This document shows positions 46,630 through 58,255 of a stretch of 64,000 bases of DNA, piece after piece. The translations under genes and the position numbers were made by a program. The notes beneath the pieces are model-generated. The model was not told the origin of the DNA, searched no databases, and saw only the letters and a program-made list of their open reading frames with translations. How positions within the stretch are numbered: the first letter of the stretch is position 1; each line of letters starts with the position of its first letter. Source of the stretch: Paramarasmius palmivorus (Eukaryota > Basidiomycota > Agaricomycetes > Agaricales > Marasmiaceae); contig JAYKXP010000190.1 in NCBI GenBank assembly GCA_037176845.1, positions 16,891-80,890 of the forward strand, read 5' to 3'.

Positions 46630-47171
46630 GGTAAGGGGCTGGTTTGCATCGTTGGATGACCGCAGGTTTTTATACTGGGGCAATAGTGATGACCTGGCCA
46701 TTATGTCAACAGATTGTTGCCCAGAAACAAGCCGACTCTCAACGGGCCTGGCTGCCCGATTATTAGAATCAGTGTCTCGAAAATAGGCGCAGGGAGCACA
46801 TACTCACACGAGCGACGGATAACATCCGTCAATAATTGGAATCGCCTGATACTTGATATGTCTCCGATGTCCATCACTGCGCCGCCTGTGTACACTTGAC
46901 TAGTGAGCAGCCACTATTACTGAACACGGATGAATGTATGAACGCAGTATGTGCGCAGTCTTGACAAAATATCGTACGCCGCGTGAGAAACGTAGTGGTT
47001 CAGGTATTCGGGTCCCGGGAGCTGGCCGTTTAGCGATGATATTGAGGATCAGAGCTTCAATTCTGATCTAAACGTTCATCTCTTCCCAACCCTCCCAGTA
47101 GATACCGGCGTTGGTAAACCAGGGTCTTAAATTGGGCCAAGTCTTCTTCCTGGGCATGATTAGTCTTCAAG

Positions 47172-49494
47172 TCAATCACCAAGTGATATGCCCTTCACCT
47201 TCACCAAAGTTCGACTAACACTCTCAAAAGTGTCCTCTAAGAGATCGTTTTCGAGTATCCGCTGCCCGTCCTCATCCAAAGACTCGTACCCATCAAATAC
47301 CACTCTATTCAGCATGCTACCGTTGGCTTTCGTGACGCGAACCGTGAACCAGTCCGGTGGAAGGATTTCCGCGGGGTTCGATGTTAGAGGAAGTAACACT
47401 GGACGATAATCCCAGCATCGGACATGCTCAGACCATAAGTGCTCGTATTCCTTGTCGATAATGAGATCAACCAAGCTGATTTTCGCATCATGCTCAGACC
47501 GGCTGCGGTCCCTGGAACTGGCCAACATAGACTCCATATCAAAGGCATCTCTGATGGCGCAGCGTCGCAAGCTGTCTTTCTTCAAACAGATGAAACATCC
47601 CTGGAGAAACAGATCCATCTTCTCGATAAAAGACTGAGGAGCCTTATCTTCGAGTGACTGTTTTCCAGACTGATCAGCTAATTCTGCATTGTTTCCATCA
47701 TGTAGACATTTACTGACCTTGGCCCATTCAAGACACTCTTTCCAGTCGCAAAACTTGTTCAGAATGTTCATCTCGATCATTAGGGTAGCAACCGAATAAG
47801 GATCGAACGCATTCAATTCAGCTACCATGTTGGCACTCGGAGAGGCAACCCCGCGACAGCAGCCGGCCCAGTGTCTAGTTGAGAGGTCCGGTAGAGTATC
47901 AGAGCCAATATCATCGATTTTGTCTAACCAGCGAACAAGCATAGTACTGAATGATTGATTCGATGTGTGATGCGGGGGGTACAGTGCCGTGAAGGAGGTA
48001 AGTGTACGGAGAAAGAGCACGGTAGCGTGGTCGTAATACTCTTTTTGAGAGTATCCGGGACTGTAGAACTCTCTCGAACGGGTTTGGTCCAAAAGGAACT
48101 CGGTAAAGGAAGCGTGCAGAATGCGTAGGTCGGTATCTCCATCCTCGGGTATGAATAATACTGAGTGCAGCCTAGATAGAAGCGTCTCGACTTCCCCATT
48201 CTTGAGCCTGAATATGTTGGCGATCACCGATGGTGAATACCAACGAATCTGAGGAAGTGGCTCTGCGAGAGTCACGTGACCAACAACCAGTAGCCTCAGA
48301 ATTGGTTGAACCCTTTGCCAATGGCGGCATGTCGACAGAATTTGTCGATAGAGCGCGTCTAAGGCCGGGTATGGAGACTCCGTGATATCACTTGGTTCAG
48401 TGTTGAGAATCGTAGCCAAACGATCCTGTGGCCGTTCGTCCATGGTATCAATGTATTTCATGACAGTAACAGCGAAGATGAACTGTCCGCTAGCCCTCCA
48501 AACAAGATTCCTAATATCATTTTCGGTAGGCCATGGTTGCCCTTCTTCTCGTAGCACAACACGATACTTTTGTCGAAGCTCGGAGAATTTGTCGAGGAAA
48601 TACCTCTCGATATCGAGGTCCGATTCCGAGAAATGGCTCTGAAACCGGACTGTTGTGTCCGAGATCGGCATTCGCTCGAGGGATGGCATGAAAGCTGCGT
48701 TGTCGATGGCAGTGCGGATCTGCGGCTCCGGTCGACTGCAGAGAAGGAATTTGAAGGGAGCCGGTGTGGGGAATGCAATCGCAATATCGATGATCTCCAC
48801 AAGCCTTCCTTGAGACGAAAGATCTACACACTCATCCAGTCCGTCGATTACGATGATATCTGGAAGATTCAAATGTGGCTGGGTTGCTTTCGCCTTGGCA
48901 AATGGTTCCAAGACTAACCTCCGAAATTGATTTTCCGAAGTGGTCTGGAAGATGTTGGGATTCGATTGAATGGCGTCGAGGATGAAGGGGCCGATGGCAT
49001 CTTTGAGAAGGTCCGAGGTGCAGCATTGAAAGGCAATAGTGGCGACCAGTGGTTCAAGTTTGTCCCGAGTCGAGTCGTTCCTCGAAAAGAAGAAGACGGC
49101 AACGAGCCGACTATCGTATATCTCCGACAATGTCTGGGCAATCGCTGTCTTTCCTACCCCAGCCGAGCCATGAACCCAAAACACTCTGGTCTCAGTATCT
49201 TTGCTCCTAATCCAGCTACCTAGAATGTCCAGGACTCTCACTCGAGTATTGGGATGACAGTTCGGCGGTGGATAGCGTTTTTCTGCGTCACGGGTTGCAT
49301 TGACAGTAGCGCGTGCTGCAAGTAAGTGAAGGACATTATCTGCAGCAGCACATCAGTCAGCGAAGGAGTTTAGGTAGCAGAAAATTGGTATACTCACCGA
49401 GGCCTTTGGCCTCATTTACGATAATCTGATTGCCATGCACGACGTTGTGAGCCCCTCCATGAACGGCGAAGTGACTCGGGTTGTTGAAAGCCAT
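47172..49494 (-). CDS. NACHT NTPase with a short N-terminal motif and a unique C-terminal region
   Basis: A short first exon (49494-49398) and a long second exon (49339-47172), joined at phase 1, give 754 residues. The first exon carries VHGGAHNVVHGNQIIVN. Walker A is GSAGVGKT at residues 90-97 and Walker B IIVIDGLDECVD near 194-205, followed by LLCSRPEPQ. One post-NACHT module follows (GQPWPTEND .. ASGQFIFAVTVMKYI .. LDALYRQIL .. HASFTEFLLDQTRSREFY). The remaining ~300 residues show no WD40, ankyrin or TPR pattern and include a Cys pair (CFICLKKDSLRRC). The protein is collinear with NACHT 1 for the first 450 residues. A sensing role is inferred from the family. Confidence 0.88.
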
Positions 49495-50477
49495 AAGCAC
49501 CGAGTCGACTCTTCCGGGAAGAAACGTGAAAGAAGTGAAAGTGGGACGTGTCCTCTGACTGAATTGGGCCCCCGGTGCTGGCGTCACAGTTGATGGAGGA
49601 GACAATATTGGCGTCTAAGATATGTCTTCTTTAGGACAACAGAGGCGCGCGATTCCATACAAATATGTTCATTCCAACGGGTAGTTTGGACTATCATAGA
49701 ATGCATAAGCTATCAGTCTGACAGCAACAAAAAAATTGAGACACACCGAAATAATACTTCGCCAGTCTCATAAAAATGCCTTTCCACTTTGTTTCCACCT
49801 TTCCAACCTGAACCCACTAAACCCAGTTCTGTCCAGGTAAGACTCGCGACACCACTATCCAAGCATTCGAGAGCATTTCTAGGTGTGAAAGCACCAAAGG
49901 AACTCGTTCGTTGATCAGAGGAAGGAAGGAAGGATTATCGTCATGAGTGCATTGAGAGGGAAGAGGAACGTGGGAAATCAAAACACGTCGGAGCTCCTGC
50001 CGAAAATCCTCTTGGTCTGAGCCTCTCGGTCAAGAAAAACACGTCTTTTCTTCGCGGCAAACTTCATACTTCCCAAGTCATTATTAAGCTCGAACTACGT
50101 TGGAAGACCTTTATCAAGCTCCAAAGTTGGTACGTCGGACCTTCATTTCCTTTCCTACTTGGATAAAAAGTTTTGCCTCAATCCAAGGCCGATTTCATGA
50201 CAGTTCGACGGGCTCTAAGCATGGATTTCTGATTTAAATCCGCAGATAGCATTGGACTCGAAACAAAGGGGCTCGTGAGAGGCATCAAATAAGATCCCGG
50301 TTGCCTTCAACAACGTGAGTTTGCATCCTATTGAATCAAGGGATGCGCAGCGCAGTGCTAGCACGAAATGCTTTGCACCAATGATAATAATCTACAGCAA
50401 ATCTACAGCCTTATTGGGAGTGCATATAAATAAAAACTACTCGACGACCCAACCATCTTCCCAGTACCCCGGACATC
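49495..50477. other. divergent promoter region
   Basis: This is the spacer between the NACHT gene (minus) and carrier-like gene 1 (plus). From about 50180 it resembles 55500-55640 upstream of carrier-like gene 2 (GATGAGATCCCGGTTGC, then CATATAAATAA). The TATAAATA element about 50-60 bases before the start is a plausible TATA box in both. Confidence 0.5.
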
Positions 50478-51761
50478 ATGACATCGACCTTTCCACAAAT
50501 CTTGTATCTTACTCTCCTCCCTGCAATCGCTTTTATTGCAAGTCCGTTTGCTGGCGTCCTGACTCGCTACAGGGCAGTCTACTCTCCGATCTATCAAACC
50601 CAGTCCCGTACCGAAGTTACACTTACTGGTGAGCCGGACCCAATCATAGGCGTTTCCCCATTGTTTCATGCCAGATTCACTTTTTAGGTCGCTCTCAGAA
50701 GTATAGATATTACTCCTTAATGCGAAGAGTGTATCAAATCGAAGTGAGATCCAAGCTACACACTTTCGTGGCTTTTCCACATCTCTTGATAGGGTCTGCT
50801 GGGGATTATATCAAAAGGGCTCGGTGAAGCATCATGTCCCTTTCCACACTAATTACCGTGTATTTAAACACAACTCCAGTTCCCCGCGCGCTTGAGTGGC
50901 TACTCGCATTCGTCGTCGTGGTTATATGTGCCTTTATACCGACAGATCAAGCCAGGGCAATCACAATCACGAAGCCCCAGGTCCTATTTTACATGGCATC
51001 ACCAAGTTTCCCTGCACAGTACCTTCCCCTCCTGCTCGTTTCCCCAATCTTCGTTGGCTTGCCATTTCACGTTCTCATAGTACGGTAAGTGACCTCCGCT
51101 GCCTTTATGAGATGTCTACTTATCGAACACGATTATCCATTCAGAGCGACCACTACCAAATACATTCTATCCTATCGCAAGCCCATCCTCTCACTGAAAC
51201 TCCTACTGTCTCCCACTGAACGTCGACATCCATGGAAATTGTACACCATTCCTGGTCTTTTCCTAGGATTCGTTTTACAGACTGTGGTTCCAGTCGGTCT
51301 GACGAATCTCTCCGGGAGGCTGATGTACCCCCATCTCAACATGAAGACCAATGCCATGGATATACTTCTTGCACAGCTAGCCGTTACCATTGGATCCAAA
51401 CTCTTGTGTGTCCCACTGTACGTGGCTAACACGAGGCTTGCGATGGCGGGGCAGTGTCCTACGCAATACGTCGGCGAGGAGCAGGAGCAGGTCCCGCGAA
51501 GACGTTGGGATGTTCAGGAGGCGGAAGAATCCGGGGTACCGATGTATTGCAGGGAAGAAGAGGACCCTATCGTGTATGTTCTACCTCTAATCTTGCTGGA
51601 GTTCCGTCTGACCTGTCTATAGGTATCGAGGGGATCGAAATATTGCTGAACCATATATAGGCCTGGTTCATTGCCTTGGTACGATTGTACGAGAGGAGGG
51701 GTTGAGCACTTTGTTCCGTGGTTGGTTGTTGTCGCTGGCACGGATGTTCATTTATGCCTAA
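50478..51761 (+). CDS. mitochondrial-carrier-like membrane protein 1
   Basis: Six exons: 50478-50628, 50688-50743, 50793-50823, 50880-51084, 51145-51573 and 51623-51761, giving 336 residues. Carrier-type pieces are visible in three repeats. Repeat 1 has SPFAGVLTRYRAVYSP .. YYSLMRRVYQIEGLLGIISKGL. Repeat 2 has GLPFHVLIVRATTTKYI. Repeat 3 has LCVPLYVANTRLAMAG .. YIGLVHCLGTIVREEGLSTL, FRGW. This is the layout of the SLC25 family (Px(D/E)xx(K/R) helix followed by an amphipathic loop and EG..L.(K/R)G). The acidic residue of the Px(D/E) motif is replaced in every repeat (Ala, His, Tyr), so the usual salt-bridge gate is not visible. Substrate and activity are unknown. The paralogue at 55724-57008 has identical exon boundaries. 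Confidence 0.7.
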
Positions 51762-52515
51762 ATCTGTATCCTGTTATAATGTGTAAAACGATGTTATGCA
51801 GTGTCTTGGGCTATGGCAGACAACCATGAAAGGTATGAGCTCGCAAAACTCGAGGTCCAGGCGCGAGTAGTGTTCAGAATCGCTGAGTTAGCTCATTCAC
51901 AGTGCACATTATACCTCTACGAAGTCGATGTTGAACTGGCCATGACTTCGGATGGCATGTTTGTTCTGCTCTCTTTCGGACGGGAGTATGCGGGCAAGTC
52001 GGCGCAGTTAGAGAGACAGCAAATGAATCTATCAAAATGGTTTATCTCTATAAATGACATTCAACCGGACCTTTCAACGCGCTGCTGGTGGCCAGTGTCA
52101 ATGCTGCTTTCAAGTATATCACTGGCCTCAGGAAGCAGAAATGGGTCATCCACCAAGAAGGTCAACGTCCAATCAACGTCTCTACTTGATCAGTGACAGT
52201 TCTCGTTTCTGTCTCGTTTACATCTCGTCCTTTGGCTGACGTGCTACTTCTCTAGGTATCATCCACGCGCGCACGGTTCAGGGAACGTGACTATATATTC
52301 ATCGCCGCAGATTCAGGAAATCGCTATGTTACATAGAGCGCGTACTCGAGTACTTCCGTGTATTGTAGCACTACATAAAACCACAAGCATAGCAACAAAG
52401 ACATAGAATAACACATCCTTGGACATGAAAAGTACGCACTGCGTACTGTTCAAGGAATCACATAGAACAAGAGTACCTGCAGATGATCAGCGCGATGCCC
52501 TTAACGCTTGCCGGT
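51762..52515. other. stretch without a confident gene
   Basis: A plus-strand frame at 51801-52196 (131 codons) has no recognised motif, and no matching frame follows the paralogous carrier gene. The rest is intergenic. Confidence 0.35.
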
Positions 52516-55294
52516 TCACTTACTATCAACAATCACATCTTGTTTCTCGTGCTTTTCGTCTGTATCTTTGGCTGCGTCTTCGGCATCTTCTCAGCGCCCA
52601 AGTTGTGCGCGTGAATCATCAAGGGCACCTCCATCCAATGCGCTTCTCCAACTCTTACCCTGAGCTCGCCATGTCGGTATAGGAATCTGCGAACGGCTGA
52701 CCTCGCCGACAAGGTAAGATTGCTTCTGTCGAGAAACTGAGAGGCGACCGTGCAGCGAAGTACAATCACTAAGCTTGACCTTGGAATGTGGTATCGCCAC
52801 GGGGATCCGTGAAGGCTTTGGTGTGGATGTGGTCAGCGGAGGCTGAGAGATCGTGACTGTTTCTGTGGAGTGAGATGGTGGAATTGTCAGAGAACATTAA
52901 ACGAAATACTGACCTTCAACTGCCGGAGGTGTATCAAGTTCTTCCGGCACACTCTGCTTGTCGGGTGTAGATGAATTTTCTGTGAATTGTAAATTAACAA
53001 TGTACCAACGACTGCGGGGAGATTGTTGGACTTACCATGGCCTTCTTTGAACCGACTTGCCATTGTCTCGTTATCGATGAGGATATCAAACACTGGATAT
53101 CCCAAACTTTGAGCATAATCGGTAGTGACAGGGTCAAAGCCACGAGCGACTTGCCAGTTGCGGATGGCAGTGTAGACATAGCTTGGCCATGTCCACTCGT
53201 ATATCGCTGAAAGGTATACATTTGCTTTCAGCTCCGGGATTCCCCATCGCCTCGATTCCTCCTCCGTCATATCAGATTGCCCGTTCTCATCAAGAGACCA
53301 AAAGTGGGTTCTGGGTTTTCCCCATGCCCTGATTTCGGCCAACGTCATAGGGAAAGGGTAGATGAAGAGGTAGATGGGTGGGGGTGTTTCTAATTGTAAG
53401 AGTCTTTGTTGATTCAGGTATCTTGATGTTGTTGATTCAAGAATGAGTTGAGGGTATAAGTAAACCACGTCTATGCAAACGAAGAATGATGAGTTCAATC
53501 GTCGACATGGTAAATGGGAGGACATACAGCATTGTTCCTCCATTCCCGACATCCTGCAGGAGGATATACAGAACGCGGCAAACACACTCGGAGGCAAAAT
53601 CGTATGACAAGCCCAAGACAAGCCTCTGAAACGGCACACTCCCAAAACCTCAACGAAAATATATCCTACCCCCTAACCCCAACTGCCCTAACCCCTAACC
53701 AGAACCCCGAACGCCGAACCCCCAACACCGAACCCCGAACGCCTAACCGCTAACACTGAACCCCTAACGCCGAACCCCAATGCCTAACCCCTAACCGCCC
53801 CGCCGGAGGCTCGCCCGTCGCTAGCTACCGAGGGTTAGGACCGTCGCAAGCGACGGTCGCTAACCCTCAGCAGCTTGTGCGACGGGCTCACCTCGGCGGG
53901 GCTGGGCGCTTCGCGCCGGGCAGCCCTCAAAAAAATGACGGATGCTGATCGAGTGTGCCGCATCAGAGGAGGACATGTGACGTAGCGCCAAGTGTGTTTG
54001 CCGCGTCTGGTTGATCCTCATCCTGCAGGCATCAATAATCCTTGAGCTTTGTGACAACCAACTCCTCTGAAACTTTTCCCGATCAAGGCAAAAACAAGCA
54101 TTGACATCTGGACCGTCTAGCTTAAAACTTTAGAAATCAGCACCCAAAACTGAACCATTATGCCCACGCTTACTCACCGAATCAGCCCATCATTCAATAC
54201 CGTTTTATCCACCAAACTCTTCCCTTCCTGCATTTCCCACAACACCCCACCATCCCGGCACCTTGCAACAGCCCCTAGGGAAGGAGAGTAGACAGTATCA
54301 AAGCGGAGCCCATCGAAGGTTTCAGGGAGGTTGGGCGGTGAACTTGAGAAACAACACCGTGCATATTCCACAATGAGATGGTCCAGCGCCGTTGAAGGGA
54401 ATCTCTGGAAGAATTGAAAGGAGATGTCGTCTTGTAGCATCTTCGCTGAGGATGTGATAGGAATTCCATTGATGGTTTCAGCATAGTTAACGAAAAAACC
54501 AGGCCCATCGGGTCCCTTGATCAGACCCCCTCTTGCATTTAACCATATCTCCGAGGCAGAGCAACCCAATTCATACTAAAGAAGAGCTCATTAGCTTTGC
54601 AGGTACAAGAAACACCAAGTTTAGGACGCACTATCAACCAATTAACAAAGATATCCCCCCAAAACGAGTTTTTGTAGAAATGCCCAAGAGGAACAAGCTC
54701 TATCGCGCCAACTTGATCAGTGTACAGCATTGCTGAAGAGGGAGGAAGACTTACCGTCGTGGAAGATCAAAAATGGGACGGTGGATCGATTCAGGCCGTA
54801 GAGCTGCCATGCATGCGGGGATCTAACTGGTTGTCAGTGGAAGTTGGTGGGTGGGGAAGGCAGTAACGAGCCTGTTTTGTGAAAAGTGACGGAAATCTGC
54901 CTCCCAGACCTCTCGTGCCTCCGGGCCTTTGTATTCTATGGCAGTGAACTTGATTTTCCACTCGAGCTCTGGTAATTCGACACTGTAGATTGTTCCCTGG
55001 GCTGTACGACGTGCATCACATTTGCACCACCTGGGTGAGTGACCGCAGGCCAAGATATCACCACGATGAAGCTCTTTCAAAAGATGGAGGTCCCCTTTCT
55101 TCACGGGTTCATACTATCATTTTCATTTTCAGCTCCTGAATATACACCACAGTGAAAGCCCATACCTCATCGTATTCCGTAGGTTCAACATCCGGCCGTT
55201 GATCGATATTGACGTTGAACTGGTTGCCCAATATGTTGTTGAAAGCTTGACCGTTAAAGGTAAGGTGCGAGCCATTATTCAAGTTGAGGGTCAT
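52516..55294 (-). CDS. lineage-specific protein with N-terminal GNQ motif, interrupted by a foldback insertion
   Basis: Minus-strand exons can be followed from 55294-55166 (GSHLTFNGQAFNNILGNQFN) and 55113-~54890 (EPVKKGDLHLLKELHRGDI .. EYKGPEAREVWEADFRHFS). They continue through ~54820-54540 (LIFHDG, ELVPLGHFYKNSFWGDIF), 54570-54180 (SEIWLNARGGLIKGPDGPG .. GAVARCRDGG) and ~54125-54030 (RSWLSQSSRIIDACRM). They then resume at ~53470-53040 with PPIYLFIYPFP, THFWSLDENGQSDMTEEE and RNWQVARGFDPVTTDYAQSL, and end near 52516. I recognise this order from a large agaricomycete family without assigned function. Several junctions are unresolved. The insertion at 53549-54032 lies between the SWLSQ and YLFIYPFP segments and may have inactivated the gene or been absorbed into an intron. 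Confidence 0.5.
53664..53796. repeat. degenerate interstitial telomere-like repeat
   Basis: About 130 bases of variants of CCCTAA and CCCCGAA occur in one orientation (for example CCCTAACCCCTAACC at 53686-53700 and CCTAACCCCTAACC near 53783). The C-rich strand is the plus strand. Fungal telomeres are usually CCCTAA/TTAGGG, so this may be a captured or healed telomeric tract that has degenerated. Confidence 0.7.
53797..53902. repeat. about 105-bp GC-rich near-palindrome
   Basis: The left arm (53797-53847) and right arm (53850-53902) are nearly reverse-complementary: GCCCCGCCG..AGG..CCCGTCGC..GAGGGTTAG..ACCGTCGC pairs with GCGACGGT..CTAACCCTC..GCGACGGG..CCTCGGCGGGGC around a central AA. A second short hairpin (GGCGC-TTC-GCGCC inside GCTG..CAGC) follows at 53901-53926. 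Confidence 0.75.
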
Positions 55295-55299
55295 CGTTG

Positions 55300-55723
55300 G
55301 CTAAGGAGGACTAGGGCTGAGGGTCTTGGTGGTGGTAGTTTGGGGGCACACGATGTGATGGATGAATGAATATACATAATTATAAGCTTGAACAAAGGGC
55401 CTGCTGGAGGTTGGTGAACATGTGCATGCGCGCGCGGAACCGAGTTATGTTTTGGCAGATCTCACTTTTCATTCATCATCTTGTTCATGCATACGACTAC
55501 AGACCGTCAAAGTGAGTCGACTTTTCTGTTTTGTTAGCAAAGATTCTATAGGAATCGAATTGGACTGCTCCGACTCGAAGTGAAGGGGCTGTGAGCTATG
55601 GAATGCATCAGATGAGATCCCGGTTGCGGTGGCTCGGAGACTTAGTGGATGGATGTCCATATAAATAACGACTACTCAACGACCCGACCATCCTCCCAAA
55701 CACTTCAGTGTTCACAACTCGTC
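55300..55723. other. intergenic region with a short polypurine/GGTGG tract
   Basis: This lies between the minus-strand gene (start 55294) and carrier-like gene 2. The first 45 bases match the left edge of the window (115-160). From about 55540 it parallels the flank of carrier-like gene 1 (50180-50470), including a CATATAAATAA TATA-like box at about 55660. Confidence 0.5.
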
Positions 55724-57008
55724 ATGATACCGGCGAACTCTGCAGAAATAGAATACTTCACTCTCCTCGCCGCAGTCACTCTTGTTGCGATACCATTCGC
55801 TAGCGTTCTAGTTCGCTATAGAGCAGTCTACTCTCCAACGCATCAGACTCATAGCGAAGTCACGCTGATGGGTGAGCAGGTCCCAAATCACAGGCATTTT
55901 GTCGTATCCTGATTGAATTCACTTACCAGGTCGTCATGAGAGATATGGATATTACTCTCTTGTGCGAAGAGTGCGTCAAATCGAAGTGAGGTTCTAGTTA
56001 CGCATCGGTATAGCGTCCAGGCTAAGATTACCACTAGGGTTTATGGGGGATGTTGTTAAAAGGGCTCGGTGAGAACCATGGTTCTTACCAATCTCAAAAT
56101 CGCGTTTCTAACAAAGCTCCAGTTCCACGTATCTTCGAATGGATACTCATATCCGTCCCCATAATTCTTTATGCCTATCTAGCCACACATCTAGGCCCAT
56201 ACGACATCACGAAGCCTCAACTGGTGCTCTACATGACGTGCCCCGATTATCGCGTACAGGATACTGTCCTCCTGTTCATCATCTCGATCTTGGTTGGCTT
56301 GCCGTTCCATGTACTAGTTGTACGGTAGGCATCCTCCTGCGTCACTTTAAAGCATGTATTCATCAAACACCCGTATCCATTCAGAGCAACTACTACCAAA
56401 TACGTTCTATCCCACTGTAGGCCTATGCTCTCACTCAAACTTCTTCTATCTCCCACCGAACGTCGACATCCATGGACGCTTTACACCATTCCAGGTCTCT
56501 TCCTCGGCTTCATTCTACAGATAGCAGTTCCACTCGGCCTGACGAACCTCTCCGGGAGGCTGATGTATCCTCACCTCGACATGAAGTCCAACAGTGCGAT
56601 GGATATACTTCTTGCACAGCTAGTCGTTGCCATTGGATCCAAACTCTTGTGTGTCCCACTATATGTGGCTAACACGAGACTCGCCATGGTGGGGCAGTGT
56701 CCTACACGATACGTTGGCGGAGAGCTAGAGCAGGCATCGCGAAGACGTTGGGATGTTCAGGAGGCGGAAGAGTCTGGGGTACCGATGTATTGTAGGGAAG
56801 AAGAGGATCCAATAGTGTACGTTCGACCTTTAATCTTGCCTGAATTCCGTCTGACCTTTGACTTCACAGGTATCGAGGGGATCGAAATATTGCGGAGCCA
56901 TATATGGGCCTGGTTCACTGCCTTGGTACGATTGTACGAGAGGAGGGGCTGCACACTTTGTTCCGTGGTTGGCTGTTATCTCTAGCACGGCTGTTCATTT
57001 ATGCTTAG
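55724..57008 (+). CDS. mitochondrial-carrier-like membrane protein 2
   Basis: Six exons: 55724-55871, 55930-55985, 56038-56068, 56123-56324, 56385-56816 and 56870-57008, giving 335 residues. Phases match gene 1 exactly, and exon lengths are identical or differ by multiples of three. Repeats include ASVLVRYRAVYSP, YYSLVRRVRQIEGLWGMLL, GLPFHVLVVRATTTKYVL, ERRHPWTLYTIPGLFLGF, VPLYVANTRLAMVG and YMGLVHCLGTIVREEG. The two proteins differ most near the start and in the second exon. As in gene 1, the acidic Px(D/E) residues are missing. It is a direct duplicate; a third, dead scrap lies at 62160-62290. Confidence 0.7.
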
Positions 57009-57437
57009 TATGCGTATTTGGTTTCATAGAAAGCGATATATGATGCACATTTTGTGCCTTTGTGAGTTGTTTGAATTGAATGCGTGGTTAGCCAGAACTA
57101 GGCGCTCGCGGTTTTAAGCATTCAAACGGTATGTAACCACCTAACTTGTAAGCTATACGGGCAACATAGAGAATATCATTGATCAACAAAACAAAGACAC
57201 CAAATGGATTTATGTGGGCTAAGGGAGAATAGTAACCAAATAAAAATTCAGGACTAGCTTGACCAAGTCACATATGATCATGACGAGGGACGAGGAACGG
57301 TATGAAAAGAAGTAGATTTTTTTGTTTTAAGTTTCAAGAATGGTAAGAAAGGCATATTCAAGGATAACAAGCGGAACGAGGCGTCCCAAGAGCAATAAAA
57401 GAGAGCGGGGAGTGTCGTGAATGACATATGTAAAAGC
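57009..57437. other. intergenic stretch, no gene seen
   Basis: This is the convergent 3' region between the carrier-like gene and the following minus-strand gene. A T-run (TTTTTTTGTTTT) and AT-rich sequence are consistent with 3' processing signals. No coding frame was accepted. Confidence 0.4.
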
Positions 57438-58255
57438 CTAAAGCTTTCGTTTGACTGTGAGGGTAGCGACAGTTTTGCCGTTCGGATCCTGCATCTGAAG
57501 CCTGATAGAATTGCCCTTGTCGAGGATTTCTCCTTGGAAATAGTAAAACCCAAATACGTTTGTGTCATTTCCGGCGGGAGCGAACTTGAACTTGTTGTTA
57601 CCGAGCAAGGACATCTTGGCGGACGAGACCGTAGCAGATGCCTTTTCGATCCCATCGGCATCCTTTGTCCAGGTCCAAGTGACATCGCTGCGAGCTTTCT
57701 CGGATATCCCATCGGGCAATGAGATGTAGAGGTTCTCATTCTCGGCATATGGATCGTAGTTGAGCTTCCCTTCGAACAGGGAGCCATGGAAGTGATGAAT
57801 TCCCAGGTTCTTGTTAATGGTAAAACGCGCCTTCGTCTGCTCTGCGAGCTCCCTGGTGCTACCCGCAAACAAGATATGGCTCTTGTTCTTGTCTGGGGTG
57901 CTCGCCGCCTCGACTTTGCCTGTGGCCCAAACATCGGCGAGCTTGTCAGTCAGGCCTTCGAGGGCTGCATGGACTACGACTACTGGCACGGGCTCTGCCA
58001 CTTGTCCAATCAAAACCGCATCCCTGATGGCCCCTTGGATGACGTTGACCGCACTGGCAATTTCGCGAACGGTATCGCCCTCGCGGTGTGCTTGGCGAGC
58101 ACGCGAAAAAGAGTACCAAGACCCAACCACAGGGATGTACTCGACAAAGGAGTAAACGATTCCCTCGAGCTCAGTGAAATACTAGAAAGACGCAGTGAGC
58201 CTATAGCATTCAAAGACTGAATTAATCGAGCACTTACAGTCTTGTCGTCTGACAT
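57438..58255 (-). CDS. unrecognised two-domain protein, paralogue 1
   Basis: A six-codon first exon (58255-58238, MSDDKT) is joined in phase 0 to 58181-57438, giving 253 residues. The N-terminal half looks helical (VYSFVEYIPVVGSWYSFSRA, HREGDTVREIASAVNVIQG, ALEGLTDKLADVWATG). The C-terminal half looks like a beta sandwich (GIHHFHGSLFEGKLNYDPYA, LYISLPDGI, DVTWTWTKDADG, NVFGFYYFQGEIL, GKTVATLTV). The paralogue at 62481-63339 keeps the same tiny first exon and overall plan. No signal peptide is seen. I cannot assign a family; a membrane-interacting or lectin-like role would be speculation. Confidence 0.75.

Larger units (their letters stand above)
53549..54032. mobile_element. foldback-type insertion with 40-bp inverted ends
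   Basis: The ends pair as inverted repeats. The left end (53549-53593) has ATCCTGCAGGAGGAT and AACGCGGCAAACACACT. The right end (53988-54032) has AGTGTGTTTGCCGCGT and ATCCTCATCCTGCAGG. Inside are a telomere-like repeat (53664-53796) and a long GC-rich hairpin (53797-53902). The segment sits within the 52516-55294 gene. No coding sequence is present. Confidence 0.55.
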
